Source: Enterocloster bolteae
GTDB taxonomy: Bacteria; Bacillota; Clostridia; Lachnospirales; Lachnospiraceae
Length of the DNA: 64,000 bases
NCBI RefSeq assembly: GCF_002234575.2
Contig: NZ_CP022464.2
Coordinates: 3,720,001 to 3,784,000 of the forward strand
Direction of reading: 5' to 3'
Shown here: piece by piece, positions 51,337 through 60,673 of the stretch
How positions within the stretch are numbered: the stretch's first letter is position 1
Layout of the letters: every line of letters starts with the position of its first letter
The notes under the pieces: generated by a model
What the model saw: only the letters and a program-made list of their open reading frames with translations
What the model was told of the DNA's origin: nothing
Database searches by the model: none
Made by a program: the position numbers and the translations under genes

Positions 51337-52074
51337 TCACTGCGCTGTCTCATAAAATTTACTGCAGGCGTCCACTGCGGACGCAGTGCCCATGATCTGG
51401 GGCATGATTTCATCCCTGGTGCCCTGGTTCACTACCTTTCCGTCCGCAATCACCACAATCTCATCCGCAATGTTGAGGATCCGCTCCTGATGGGATATGA
51501 TCAGGATGGAACCGTTGGTGTTCTGCCTCATGCGCTCAAACACCTGAATCAGGTTCTGGAAGCTCCACAGATCAATGCCTGCCTCAGGCTCGTCAAACAC
51601 GGAAAGCTTGGAAGCCCTGGCAATAACAGTGGCAATCTCGATTCTCTTGAGCTCACCGCCGGACAGGCTGGCGTTGACCTCGCGGTTGATGTAGTCCTTG
51701 GCGCAAAGCCCCACCTCTGCCAGGTATTGACAGGCTTCTGATACCGTCAACTTCTTCCTGGCGGCCAGGCGGAGCAAATCAATGACCTGCACGCCCTTAA
51801 AGCGGACAGGCTGCTGGAACGCAAAGCTGATTCCCAGGTTGGCCCTGTCTGTAATACTCATATCTGTTATATCCTGCCCGTCAAAGAGGATGCGTCCTCC
51901 TGTGGGCCGCTCAATTCCCATGATTAGTTTAGCCGTGGTGGACTTTCCGCCGCCGTTGGGGCCTGTTATGACCACAAACTTACCGTCGTCCACTGTAAAG
52001 CTTATATCTTTGATGATACCTATTTCTCCTTTTTCATCATTCACATCAAAGGAGAGATTCTCTAAAGTAAGCAT
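51337..52074 (-). CDS. sufC: Fe-S cluster assembly ATPase SufC
   Basis: 245 residues from the ATG preceded by GAGGAAGGAAC. ABC-type ATPase with Walker A GPNGGGKSTTAKLIMG, Q-loop FAFQQPVRFKG, signature LSGGELKRIEIAT, Walker B SVFDEPEAGIDLW and the switch His in IISHQERIL. No membrane partner; it pairs with the SufB/D-like protein 17 bases downstream to build Fe-S clusters. A TTGATA-like element and a TATACT lie about 70 bases upstream but spacing is not ideal. Confidence 0.93.
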   Translation of the reverse strand: MLTLENLSFDVNDEKGEIGIIKDISFTVDDGKFVVITGPNGGGKSTTAKLIMGIERPTGGRILFDGQDITDMSITDRANLGISFAFQQPVRFKGVQVIDLLRLAARKKLTVSEACQYLAEVGLCAKDYINREVNASLSGGELKRIEIATVIARASKLSVFDEPEAGIDLWSFQNLIQVFERMRQNTNGSILIISHQERILNIADEIVVIADGKVVNQGTRDEIMPQIMGTASAVDACSKFYETAQ

Positions 52075-52247
52075 GATGTTCCTTCCTCTCTTCTTTTCTT
52101 TCACACACTGTACTGCTTATTTTAAGCCACAACTTACAGTATATACCATTTCCTACTAAATTACTATCAAAACTTTACCTCTTATGGTGGAATTTGTCTG
52201 TTGCAAATACATCAGAAACCACCGGATTCCAAAAAAATACCGGGAAC

Positions 52248-52277
52248 GCAAAAACAGGAAGCCATTCAGCTTCCTGT
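52248..52277 (-). terminator. Terminator after tRNA-Leu
   Basis: Minus-strand stem ACAGGAAGC / GCTTCCTGT with a 5-7-base loop then TTTTTGCG, just past the tRNA 3' end. Confidence 0.85.
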
Positions 52278-52289
52278 TCCATGAACCAG

Positions 52290-52373
52290 TGCAGAAGATG
52301 GGAGTCGAACCCACAAGGTATTACTACCACACGGACCTGAACCGTGCGCGTCTGCCAATTCCGCCACTTCTGC
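52290..52373 (-). tRNA. tRNA-Leu (anticodon CAG)
   Basis: 84 bases. Acceptor arms GCAGAAG and CTTCTGC pair over seven positions with discriminator A; the anticodon loop TTCAGGT gives CAG, reading CTG leucine codons. A long variable arm, as class II tRNAs have, and the T-arm GGGTTCGACTCCC are present. CCA is not encoded. It is alone and followed by a terminator. Confidence 0.96.
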
Positions 52374-52418
52374 GTTACGCTGCTCTCGCAAGCAACGTAG
52401 GTTATTATAAAGGATGAT

Positions 52419-55400
52419 TTATGATTTGTCAATCACTTTTCGGCAAAATTTTTCAAAAAATACATTCATTGGAAGCGGCCGGGAAAAATAGTAACCCTGG
52501 CCCAGCTCACATCCCATCTCCCGGAGCATCTTAAGCTCCTGGGCGGTCTCGATTCCCTCGCACAGAGAAATGAAGCCCATTTTGTTGGTCATCTGGATGA
52601 GCTGGCCCAGAAACTCCCGTCCTCTTCCTGTCTTGGTACAGGACTGGACAAAGCCGCAGTCCAGCTTAATCACATCCGTGGGAATGTCGGCCATCATGTT
52701 CATAATGGAATACCCTGACCCAAAATCATCTATGGACGTGATGAACCCTTCCTCCTGGAGGGTCTTCATCACATGGAAGGTTCGGGCGGAATCACTGAGA
52801 AAGGCAGTCTCTGTCAATTCAAATTCCAGGTATTTGTGGTCCAGGCCGCAGGCCCGGGTAATCTCCAGGATTTGAGGTATGAGCTGCTCTGACGCAATGT
52901 CCACGCTTGAAAGATTGACAGATATGGGAAGGGGCTCCCCTCCCTGTTCCATCCACTGGCTCAGCTGGCTACAGACCGTCCCGAACACATAGGTATCCAC
53001 CTGGGTGATAAAACCATTTTTTTCAAACAGCGGGATGAAATCCCCCGGCGGAACGATTCTTCCGTCCTCATGCTGCCAGCGCACCAGGGCCTCTGCACCG
53101 ACGATCCCCAAACCATCCAGTCCCACCTTGGGCTGTAGATAGACCTTGAACTCACCGTGTTTCAGCGCGTACTCCATGCGGTTTATGATTTCATTTTCCC
53201 GGTAACTGCTGTCAAAGGGGCCGTCATTGAATACCACGGAGGTGGATCGGATAATATAGTCCACTGATTTCCTGGCAATAGTGGCCCTGTCCACCGCGGT
53301 CTCTATCTCCCGGCAGTCCTTTTCAATAAAATAGATGCCGGAACGGATCATCAGATTTATATTGGAGTAAATTTCATTCTCCATCCGGCAGAATTCATTG
53401 TTCAGGCCCTGGACCATATTCACAAAATCATTGCGGTCCATCCCGCACACCCCGAAGCTTAAGAACTGGTCCGCACTGACACGGGTATAGCAGTTGGTCT
53501 CCAGACCGTTCTGGGTCAGCATGTCCCCGAACATGCGCAGGATATTATCTCCCTGGGTATAACCAATGGCCTCGTTAATGAATTTAAATCCCTTGATATC
53601 ACTGGCCACCAGCACATACTCTTCTTTGCCTTCATCCATCAGCATCTGGCATGATTCCTTAAACCGGTCATACCTCATAAGCCCCGTAAGCGCATCGTGA
53701 TTCCGGTAATACTCCGCCTCCTGTTTTGCTTCAATCAGCATGGATGTATTCTTGATGCCGGAGGCGACGATACGGGCCATCTCAGAAACAGCCTCACACT
53801 CAGCACGGCTCCACTCACGTTCCGTTTCCGTGTTCACCAGAAGTATCATGCCGCTGTACCTGCCCTCTATAAATATACCTGCAGACAGCATGGTATGGGC
53901 CCCTGCCCTGTCCAGAATCCGCTTCAGCCCCGCATTGTATGACTCGTACTCCCTGCGCCTCAGGACCGCAATCCCGTTCCCGTCATAGAGATGGTAGAAG
54001 ATGTAAAACTCCTCCCTCCGGAAGCTGTCCGTAGGATCATACAATAAAGCGGTCCTGTCATCCACCCACTGATAAGCGGATTGTTTCCCATGGCCTCCCT
54101 CTCCGTTCATGTAGAGAACAATCCGGTTCAGGCGGAACCGGTTGCCCACAAATCCCATCAGGATATGGATTGCCTCGTCAACGGTGGCGGATTTCTCAAA
54201 CACCTCCAGGGCCACGGCCGTAGTGGTCTTGTCATCCAGGCTGCTCTGCTCCCGGCGTTTTGCCTCCCTGGCCTGTTTCAGATAATCATAGGAAATGCTG
54301 CCATTCTCCTTGTCCTCCACCGCTTCGTAGAAAAGGATTCCTCCCTTTCCGGATTTCTTAACCTGCAAAAGGGCCTGATTTGCCTTTACAATGATATCGG
54401 AAAAGTTCCTCTCTCCCTCACCAGCCAGGCGAACGCCCATACTGCAGCTGATCCGCTCTTTTTTGCTGCCCGTATCCGACAGTATTCCGCCTATCTCCTT
54501 CTGAATGGTTCTGCCCGCCGCAGACGCGTCTTCCCTGTTGGTATTCTTTAAAAGCACAAGAAACTCATCCCCGCCGAAGCGGGCAATCAAATCACCTTCC
54601 CGGCAGGCCTGCTTCAGGCTGTTGGCAACATTCATGAGAACCACATTGCCAAAAAGCTTTCCCTTCTCCTCATTGATTCTTTTAAAATCATCCATGTCCA
54701 GGATAAACAGGGCCGTGGTGTAGGGCGCTGGTCCCGTTTCAAGGTATTGCTCCGTCTGCTCCTGGAATGCCCCTGCCGTCAGCAGATTGGTCAGGGCATC
54801 GAAGGCTCCCTTGCTGCTGCCTCTTACCTTTCCAGACGTCTCCTCCAGCACGTTCTCCAGTGTTGCAAGCCTTTGCTCCAGTATTCTATGGGCCCTGTCC
54901 TTTGTCAGGAAAATTCCTATAACCCTGGCCACATAGGTCAGCACCTCAATCTGTTCCCTGCTCCACTGCCGGTTTTCCCGGCACTCGTCAAAGCCCACAA
55001 AGCCCACCATCTGACCGGAGTCATAGATGCCGCACTGCAGCAGGGAACGGACCCCCTGAGGCTCTAATACCTCCCTCTGGTTCCTGGGAAGGTGGTCGAT
55101 ATCCATGCAAAAGAATACGCCGTCCTCCCCAAAATTCTCCCTGTATCCATACGCGCTCCACTCATATGACATATGCTGCAGCTTATCCTTCTGGGGTTCT
55201 ATGCCTTCATTACACCATTCAAAGGTATTATCCATAGCCAGCCCGTCCAGGCAGTCCTCAAAAATATAAGCCCTGCTCACATTAAACTGGAGTCCGATAA
55301 TTTTAAGGATGGTGTTGATGGCCTCCCGCAGGTCCGTTGATTCATATAATGCTTTGAACACATAGTGGATTACCTTGTTTGCTACAAAATAACGGCCATT

Positions 55401-56396
55401 TTCAGAATCTATCATAGTGCCGTCCGTAAATCTTCCCAGAGCATGTTTTCCGCTGTCCGCAGGCCTTAGGGATGGATCGTAAACAACGCAGCGGCCCTTA
55501 CCCCAGTTTTTTCCTGCATAGAGAGCCATATCCGCTTTCAGGAACAGCTGCTCGTATGTGCTGCCGTCCGCCGGATACACAGCTGCCCCGATGCTGCAGC
55601 TCAGCTTGCTTCCGCTCTTTTTCACAGAAGGAAGGCTGGCAATGTCTTCTATGAGCTGCCTCCCGCGTTTCATAATTTCTTCCCTGCCTGAAAGCTGTTT
55701 TGAAAATACCAGGAACTCGTCACCGCCAATCCTTCCCACCATATCCTGGCTGTCAAAAACGCCGGCAATGCACCTGGCTGCCTCTGTCAGTACGCTGTCT
55801 CCAAAGAGATGGCCTTTGGTGTCGTTAATCTCCTTAAAATTATCCAGATCAATGACCATCAGTGTTCCGTCCGGCGCTTTGTCCCCATCCTGCATATACC
55901 GGTTGACAGACTGTACGGCAGCATCCCTGTTAAACAGTCCTGTCAGCGAATCCCGCATGGACTTTTCCCAGTACTCCTGCTTCTGGTTCTGAGCCTCTGT
56001 GTCATCTATCATCACGGCATGGACCCAGTTATTTCCCCTTTCGTCCTCCACAACGCGGCCGCGGAAGTCCACCCAACAGATGCCTCCGTTCCTGGATCGG
56101 ATTCTGAACTGGGCCTTTATAATTTCCTTACCCTGATGCAGCTGCTCCAGCACCTCATCCAGAACCCTGGCATGATCCCTGACATCCAGCATTCCCTTCA
56201 GAGTCCCTCCGGTCAATTCTTCCAGTTCTTTTGTGTCCGTGCAGCCAAAAAGACTCAGAAGTTCATGGTTAACTATGTCCAGCCTTCTGTCTTCGCCCGC
56301 GCAGCAACGGAAAAAACCTGCCGGCATGGAATCATTCAGCAAGATAATCTGTTCATTCATATATATGATGTCCATCCTTTGTCTCTCTGTCTTCAT
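52419..56396 (-). CDS. Very large PAS-GGDEF-GAF-GGDEF-GAF-GGDEF-EAL c-di-GMP protein
   Basis: 1325 residues, soluble. Order: PAS (about 17-135); GGDEF1 with intact GGDEF at 224-228; GAF1 (about 340-500); GGDEF2 with intact GGDEF at 608-612 and RxxD inhibitory site REGD at 599-602; GAF2 (about 725-885); a degenerate GGDEF3 with SADQF at 974-978; and EAL (about 1070-1320) with EALVRW at 1102-1107, FELTET, IDDFGSGYS and CEGIET, so phosphodiesterase residues are kept. It probably both makes and breaks c-di-GMP under control of three sensor domains. Start chosen at the ATG after GGAGTGT; an ATG seven codons on is possible. Monocistronic. Confidence 0.93.
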   Translation of the reverse strand: MKTERQRMDIIYMNEQIILLNDSMPAGFFRCCAGEDRRLDIVNHELLSLFGCTDTKELEELTGGTLKGMLDVRDHARVLDEVLEQLHQGKEIIKAQFRIRSRNGGICWVDFRGRVVEDERGNNWVHAVMIDDTEAQNQKQEYWEKSMRDSLTGLFNRDAAVQSVNRYMQDGDKAPDGTLMVIDLDNFKEINDTKGHLFGDSVLTEAARCIAGVFDSQDMVGRIGGDEFLVFSKQLSGREEIMKRGRQLIEDIASLPSVKKSGSKLSCSIGAAVYPADGSTYEQLFLKADMALYAGKNWGKGRCVVYDPSLRPADSGKHALGRFTDGTMIDSENGRYFVANKVIHYVFKALYESTDLREAINTILKIIGLQFNVSRAYIFEDCLDGLAMDNTFEWCNEGIEPQKDKLQHMSYEWSAYGYRENFGEDGVFFCMDIDHLPRNQREVLEPQGVRSLLQCGIYDSGQMVGFVGFDECRENRQWSREQIEVLTYVARVIGIFLTKDRAHRILEQRLATLENVLEETSGKVRGSSKGAFDALTNLLTAGAFQEQTEQYLETGPAPYTTALFILDMDDFKRINEEKGKLFGNVVLMNVANSLKQACREGDLIARFGGDEFLVLLKNTNREDASAAGRTIQKEIGGILSDTGSKKERISCSMGVRLAGEGERNFSDIIVKANQALLQVKKSGKGGILFYEAVEDKENGSISYDYLKQAREAKRREQSSLDDKTTTAVALEVFEKSATVDEAIHILMGFVGNRFRLNRIVLYMNGEGGHGKQSAYQWVDDRTALLYDPTDSFRREEFYIFYHLYDGNGIAVLRRREYESYNAGLKRILDRAGAHTMLSAGIFIEGRYSGMILLVNTETEREWSRAECEAVSEMARIVASGIKNTSMLIEAKQEAEYYRNHDALTGLMRYDRFKESCQMLMDEGKEEYVLVASDIKGFKFINEAIGYTQGDNILRMFGDMLTQNGLETNCYTRVSADQFLSFGVCGMDRNDFVNMVQGLNNEFCRMENEIYSNINLMIRSGIYFIEKDCREIETAVDRATIARKSVDYIIRSTSVVFNDGPFDSSYRENEIINRMEYALKHGEFKVYLQPKVGLDGLGIVGAEALVRWQHEDGRIVPPGDFIPLFEKNGFITQVDTYVFGTVCSQLSQWMEQGGEPLPISVNLSSVDIASEQLIPQILEITRACGLDHKYLEFELTETAFLSDSARTFHVMKTLQEEGFITSIDDFGSGYSIMNMMADIPTDVIKLDCGFVQSCTKTGRGREFLGQLIQMTNKMGFISLCEGIETAQELKMLREMGCELGQGYYFSRPLPMNVFFEKFCRKVIDKS

Positions 56397-56509
56397 ACAC
56401 TCCGCGCCCCTGCTTGTGCGCGTTAAAGGTATATGCCTTGATTATACTTCACTTTCCGGGGACTTACAATATAAAGAAACACCATAAAACTTACAACCAT
56501 AAAACTCAG

Positions 56510-56552
56510 CAAAAAACAACTGCCGGCAGGTCCAATTCATCCTGCCGGCAGT
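56510..56552 (-). terminator. Terminator of pheST
   Basis: Minus-strand perfect 12-bp stem ACTGCCGGCAGG / CCTGCCGGCAGT with a 10-base loop, then TGTTTTTT. Confidence 0.92.
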
Positions 56553-56588
56553 CATTCGCACATACACGATTCAATTATATCAGCTGTC

Positions 56589-59021
56589 TTAAGCCCTGAG
56601 CTCGATTCCCAGCCCGCCAAGTCCGTTGAGTATCTTGTTCATCACAGATGTGACTTCCTTTTCCTCCAGGGTGTGGTCCTTGGCCCGGAAGGTAATGGAA
56701 TATGCCACCGACTTGTGGCCTGCCAGTACCTGGGCTCCCTCGTACACATCAAAGAGCTTGTAGCTTTCCAGGACCTTTCCTCCCCTCTGCTCAATCACAT
56801 CCTCAATCTGTCCCACCAGGATATCCTTTGGCACCACCATACTGATGTCCCTGGTCACAGCCGGGAACCTGGCTATACCGGTATACTTGCGGTCAAAGGT
56901 GGTGAAATCCATGATGGACGGCATATCAATGACGGCAATGTAAGCCCTGTCGCCAATCTTATAGTTATCAGCCACATCCGGATGTACCTCGCCCAGGAAG
57001 CCTACTACTGCGCCGTCATACAGGATGTCGGCCTTTCTTCCGGGATGAAGGTAAGGATGCTCTGCACTCGGATCATAATGGGGCTTTTTATGCATTCCGG
57101 CCTTTTCAAAGAATTCTTCCACCACGCCCTTCATGGTAAAGAAATCGCCGTCCCCGTACATTCCCAGGGTGAACTGCATACGCTCGTCAGGAAGCTCTGT
57201 GAGAGGCAGTGACTTGGGACGGTACACATTGGCCAGCTCGTACAGGCGCACGTCCTTGTTGCGGCGGTTATAGTTGGTTGACAGGGAGGTCAGCATGCCG
57301 TTTAAGGAAGTGGTGCGCATGACGCTGAAATCCTCTCCCAGGGGATTGGAAATCTCCACTGTTTTCCTCAGAGCGCTGTCCTCAGGAATCAGCATTCTGT
57401 CAAATACCTTGGGGCTTTCAAAGGAATAGGTCATGCCCTGGGAAAATCCGCAGAACTCTGCTATCTCCCTGGCCACCTCCTCTATCTGAAGCTTGTAGGA
57501 AAGCTTTCCTGTGGTAGCTTCGCCGGAAGGCAGTGTGGTGGGGATCTTGTCATAGCCGTAGAACCTGGCCACTTCCTCAGCCAAATCAGCCATGCGCTCC
57601 AGGTCCTGGCGCCAGGTAGGAGCAATCACCTCTTTTGTCTCAGGGTCATAGTCCAGTTCAATGGTCTTAAAGTAGGAAAGCATGGTCTCCTCAGGAATGT
57701 CCGTGCCTAAAAGCCTGTTTATCTTAACAGCGTCAAAGGGGATCCGCTTACTGGTCCTCTTCTCAGGATAGAGGTCGATGATGCCGCCCACAACCTCTCC
57801 AGCCCCCAGCTCCTCAATGAGCTGGCAGGCCCTGTTTACCGCTTCCTCCGCTGTGTTGGGGTCCAGCCCCTTCTCGTATTTTCCGGAAGCATCCGTGCGC
57901 AGTCCCACCTTCTTGGCAGACAGACGGATATTGGTGCCGTTGAAGCAGGCTGACTCAAATACCATGGTCTGTACATTATCCGTGATTTTGGAATTCTCTC
58001 CGCCCATGATGCCTGCGATTCCCACTTCCTTTTCCCCGTCATTGATCATGAGGATGGTGGAATCCAGCTTTCTCTCCTGTCCGTCCAGGGTCTGGAATAC
58101 ATCCCCGTCCTTAGCGCATTTCACCACGATTTCGCGGCCTGCCAGCTGGTCGTAGTCAAAGGCGTGCATGGGCTGTCCGTACTCTTCCATGACATAGTTG
58201 GTGATGTCCACAATATTGTTGATGGGACGGATGCCGTTTCCCGCCAAACGGCGCTGCATCCACTGGGGAGAAGGCGCAAGCTTTATATTTTTAACCATCC
58301 TGGCGCAGTAACGGGGACACAGCTCGCTGTTCTCCACCCGCACATTCAGATAGTCGTGGATGTCCTCGCCGTTGCCTGTTGGTGTGACCACCGGGGCATG
58401 GAATGCCTTGCCAAAGGTGGCCGCGGCCTCTCTGGCTATGCCAATCACACTGTAGCAGTCCACACGGTTGGATGTAATTTCATATTCGAACACCACGTCC
58501 CGCAGTCCCATGATTTCCACTGCGTCGGATCCGGGCACGCTGTCCCCCGGAAGGATGTAGATACCGCTCTCCGGGGCATCCGGGTACATATCCCTGCTGG
58601 CTCCCAGTTCCTCCACGGAACACATCATGCCGCAGGACTCCACGCCTCTTAGCTTGCCCTGCTTAATCCTGATTCCTTCCTCAGGAAGGGCGCCTCCGTC
58701 GTGGCCTCCCGCCACGCGGCCTCCGTCCAGCACCACAGGCACCTTCTCACCTATGGATTTCTCCGTGATATTGGGGGCGCCTGTGACAATCTGCACCGGC
58801 TCTTCCGCTCCCACGTTGACCTGGCATACCACCAGTTTATCTGCATCCGGATGGCCCTTGACCTCAAGAATCTCTCCGACAACGATTTTTTCCAGGTTCT
58901 TATCCAGACATGTATAACCTTCTACCTTTGTTCCTGTGAGCGTCATGGCATCCGTGTAATCCTGGGCCGTGACATCCAAATCAGGGACATATGCTTTTAT
59001 CCATGATAATGCTGTGTTCAT
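56589..59021 (-). CDS. pheT: Phenylalanyl-tRNA synthetase beta subunit
   Basis: 810 residues, standard length. N-terminal EMAP/tRNA-binding domain (VGEILEVKGHPDADKLVVCQVNVG, about 47-70), B3/B4 editing domain, B5 domain, catalytic-like core (AEEVARFYGYDKIPTTLPSG, then MTYSFESPKVFDRML) and C-terminal ferredoxin-fold anticodon-binding domain (RFPAVTRDISMVVPKDILVG). Forms an alpha2beta2 enzyme with PheS, encoded 48 bases upstream, and shares its T-box control. GAAGGAG precedes the ATG. Confidence 0.97.
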   Translation of the reverse strand: MNTALSWIKAYVPDLDVTAQDYTDAMTLTGTKVEGYTCLDKNLEKIVVGEILEVKGHPDADKLVVCQVNVGAEEPVQIVTGAPNITEKSIGEKVPVVLDGGRVAGGHDGGALPEEGIRIKQGKLRGVESCGMMCSVEELGASRDMYPDAPESGIYILPGDSVPGSDAVEIMGLRDVVFEYEITSNRVDCYSVIGIAREAAATFGKAFHAPVVTPTGNGEDIHDYLNVRVENSELCPRYCARMVKNIKLAPSPQWMQRRLAGNGIRPINNIVDITNYVMEEYGQPMHAFDYDQLAGREIVVKCAKDGDVFQTLDGQERKLDSTILMINDGEKEVGIAGIMGGENSKITDNVQTMVFESACFNGTNIRLSAKKVGLRTDASGKYEKGLDPNTAEEAVNRACQLIEELGAGEVVGGIIDLYPEKRTSKRIPFDAVKINRLLGTDIPEETMLSYFKTIELDYDPETKEVIAPTWRQDLERMADLAEEVARFYGYDKIPTTLPSGEATTGKLSYKLQIEEVAREIAEFCGFSQGMTYSFESPKVFDRMLIPEDSALRKTVEISNPLGEDFSVMRTTSLNGMLTSLSTNYNRRNKDVRLYELANVYRPKSLPLTELPDERMQFTLGMYGDGDFFTMKGVVEEFFEKAGMHKKPHYDPSAEHPYLHPGRKADILYDGAVVGFLGEVHPDVADNYKIGDRAYIAVIDMPSIMDFTTFDRKYTGIARFPAVTRDISMVVPKDILVGQIEDVIEQRGGKVLESYKLFDVYEGAQVLAGHKSVAYSITFRAKDHTLEEKEVTSVMNKILNGLGGLGIELRA

Positions 59022-59069
59022 GTGTTCTCTCTCCTTCTATGCTGTGAATGTTTATCAGGGCGCATGATC

Positions 59070-60089
59070 TTAGAACTGTTTCAGGAAACGGATATCGTTT
59101 TCATACAGCAGACGCATGTCGTCAATTTCATATTTAAGCAAAGCAATACGCTCCAGTCCCACTCCAAATGCGAATCCAGAATACTCATCCGGGTCAATAC
59201 CGCACATCTCCAGTACATGGGGGTGTACCATACCGCATCCCAGAATCTCTATCCAGCCCGAACCCTTGCAGAACCGGCAGCCCGAACCGCCGCATTTGAA
59301 ACAGGTCACATCCACCTCGGCGCTGGGCTCGGTAAATGGGAAGTGGTGGGGGCGGAACTTCACCTTTGTCTCAGGCCCGAACAGCTCTCTGGCGAATTCA
59401 GCCAGCGTTCCCTTCAGGTCCGCAAAGGTAATATTCCTGTCAATCACAAGGCCCTCAATCTGATGGAAGGAGGGGGAATGGGTGGCATCCACCTCATCGG
59501 AACGGAACACGCGGCCCGGCGCAATCATGCGGATGGGAAGCCTGCCCTTCTCCATGGTACGCACCTGTACCGGTGATGTCTGGCTGCGCAGCAGAATGTT
59601 TTCATTGATGTAGAAGGTATCCTGCTCGTCCCTGGCCGGGTGGCCCTTGGGAATGTTCAGCTTCTCAAAGTTATACCTGTCATATTCCACCTCAGGACCT
59701 TCCACTACCTCATATCCCATTCCCACGAAAATACGCTCCACCTCTTCCAGGGCAATGGTATTCGGATGGCTGTGGCCCACATTGTTCTTCCTGGCCGGAA
59801 GGGTGACGTCGATGACCTCCCTTTTTAACTGCTCCTCTCTGGCTTTCCTGGCCAGGGCAGTCTTAGCTTCCTCCAGTCTTCCCTCGATAAGCCCCCTTAC
59901 ATCATTGACCATCTGGCCCACCTTTGGCCGGTCCTCCGGGGCAACATCCTTCATGCTCTTTAACAGGTTCGTCAGTTCTCCCTTCTTACCCAGATAAGAT
60001 ACACGGATGTCATTCAGTCTCTCCAGCGCTTCGGAAGATTCAATCTGCCTTAACGCCTCTTCTTTGATTTTCTCTAACTGCTCTTTCAT
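59070..60089 (-). CDS. pheS: Phenylalanyl-tRNA synthetase alpha subunit
   Basis: 339 residues from the ATG after AGGAG; a longer frame upstream runs through the T-box and is not coding. N-terminal coiled coil (1-85), class II motif 1 (HPNTIALEEVERIFVGMGYEV), motif 2 (TSPVQVRTMEKGRLPIRMIAPGRVFR), and motif 3 (FGVGLERIALLKY) with the phenylalanine pocket. It charges tRNA-Phe together with PheT. First gene of the Phe T-box controlled operon. Confidence 0.97.
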   Translation of the reverse strand: MKEQLEKIKEEALRQIESSEALERLNDIRVSYLGKKGELTNLLKSMKDVAPEDRPKVGQMVNDVRGLIEGRLEEAKTALARKAREEQLKREVIDVTLPARKNNVGHSHPNTIALEEVERIFVGMGYEVVEGPEVEYDRYNFEKLNIPKGHPARDEQDTFYINENILLRSQTSPVQVRTMEKGRLPIRMIAPGRVFRSDEVDATHSPSFHQIEGLVIDRNITFADLKGTLAEFARELFGPETKVKFRPHHFPFTEPSAEVDVTCFKCGGSGCRFCKGSGWIEILGCGMVHPHVLEMCGIDPDEYSGFAFGVGLERIALLKYEIDDMRLLYENDIRFLKQF

Positions 60090-60214
60090 GGCTTCTCCTT
60101 TTCTTTGTAACCAGATAGAATCCTGCTCCCGGGATTGTCCGTCCGCGTCAGGCATTCCTGAAGCTGCAATCCCCGGGGAACATTTTTGCTTCATGGGATC
60201 CGCGTTCCAGGAAA

Positions 60215-60523
60215 CAAAAAAGCCCCGTCTCTTCATCACTGAAGGGACGAGACTGTAAACTCGCGGTACCACCCTGCTTCCTGTATCACCCCAGAACCTA
60301 TAACTGGAGTATACAGACACTTGATGCACGTAACGTGTGCCTGCGTCACAGACTACCGGAATCCTTTCACGGATTGGCGAAAGCATCCTTTTGCCCGTAC
60401 AGCTCCGGTGGGAATTTCAACCGTCTATCTGAACCCGGGCAGGCTTTCAGCCGGTGGCCTCCCCTCTCTGATGGAAAATAAACGTCTACTATGCACCTTC
60501 ATCGCTTTTGATTATCAAATCTA
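60215..60523 (-). promoter_or_regulatory. T-box riboswitch leader, phenylalanine-specific
   Basis: On the minus strand the leader has an AGAGAG box, a specifier-loop context GAAA-TTC-CC...CGGAGC with TTC (Phe) at 60412-60414, and the T-box AGGGTGGTACCGCG at 60262-60275. The UGGU bulge would pair with ACCA, as expected for tRNA-Phe with discriminator A. A terminator (AGTCTCGTCCCTTCA / TGAAGAGACGGGGCT, then TTTTTT, about 60215-60255) follows. Uncharged tRNA-Phe should allow readthrough into pheST. Confidence 0.95.
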
Positions 60524-60529
60524 ACCTAC

Positions 60530-60558
60530 ATTCTAGTCACATTTTCTGAAAATGTCAA
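60530..60558 (-). promoter_or_regulatory. Promoter of pheST
   Basis: Minus strand -35 TTGACA (60553-60558), 17-base spacer, -10 TAGAAT (60530-60535); leader start near 60523. Confidence 0.88.
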
Positions 60559-60580
60559 GCGGAAAGCCAGAAAAACACAT

Positions 60581-60609
60581 TTGACTTTGAAAAAAAGAAG
60601 GGGTAAAGT
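60581..60609 (+). promoter_or_regulatory. Promoter of the DNA glycosylase gene
   Basis: -35 TTGACT (60581-60586), 17-base spacer, -10 TAAAGT (60604-60609). Transcription would start near 60616, supporting the later ATG at 60674 as translation start. Confidence 0.65.
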
Positions 60610-60673
60610 TATATTCAGGGGCCATTTTGTGGCGGTCCTTCCAAAATACATTACAAAAGAAAGGCATACCCAT

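Noticed and set aside
60090..60386. N-terminal extension of pheS
   Set aside because: It reads through the T-box leader and terminator; the ATG at 60089 has AGGAG and starts the normal PheS coiled coil.
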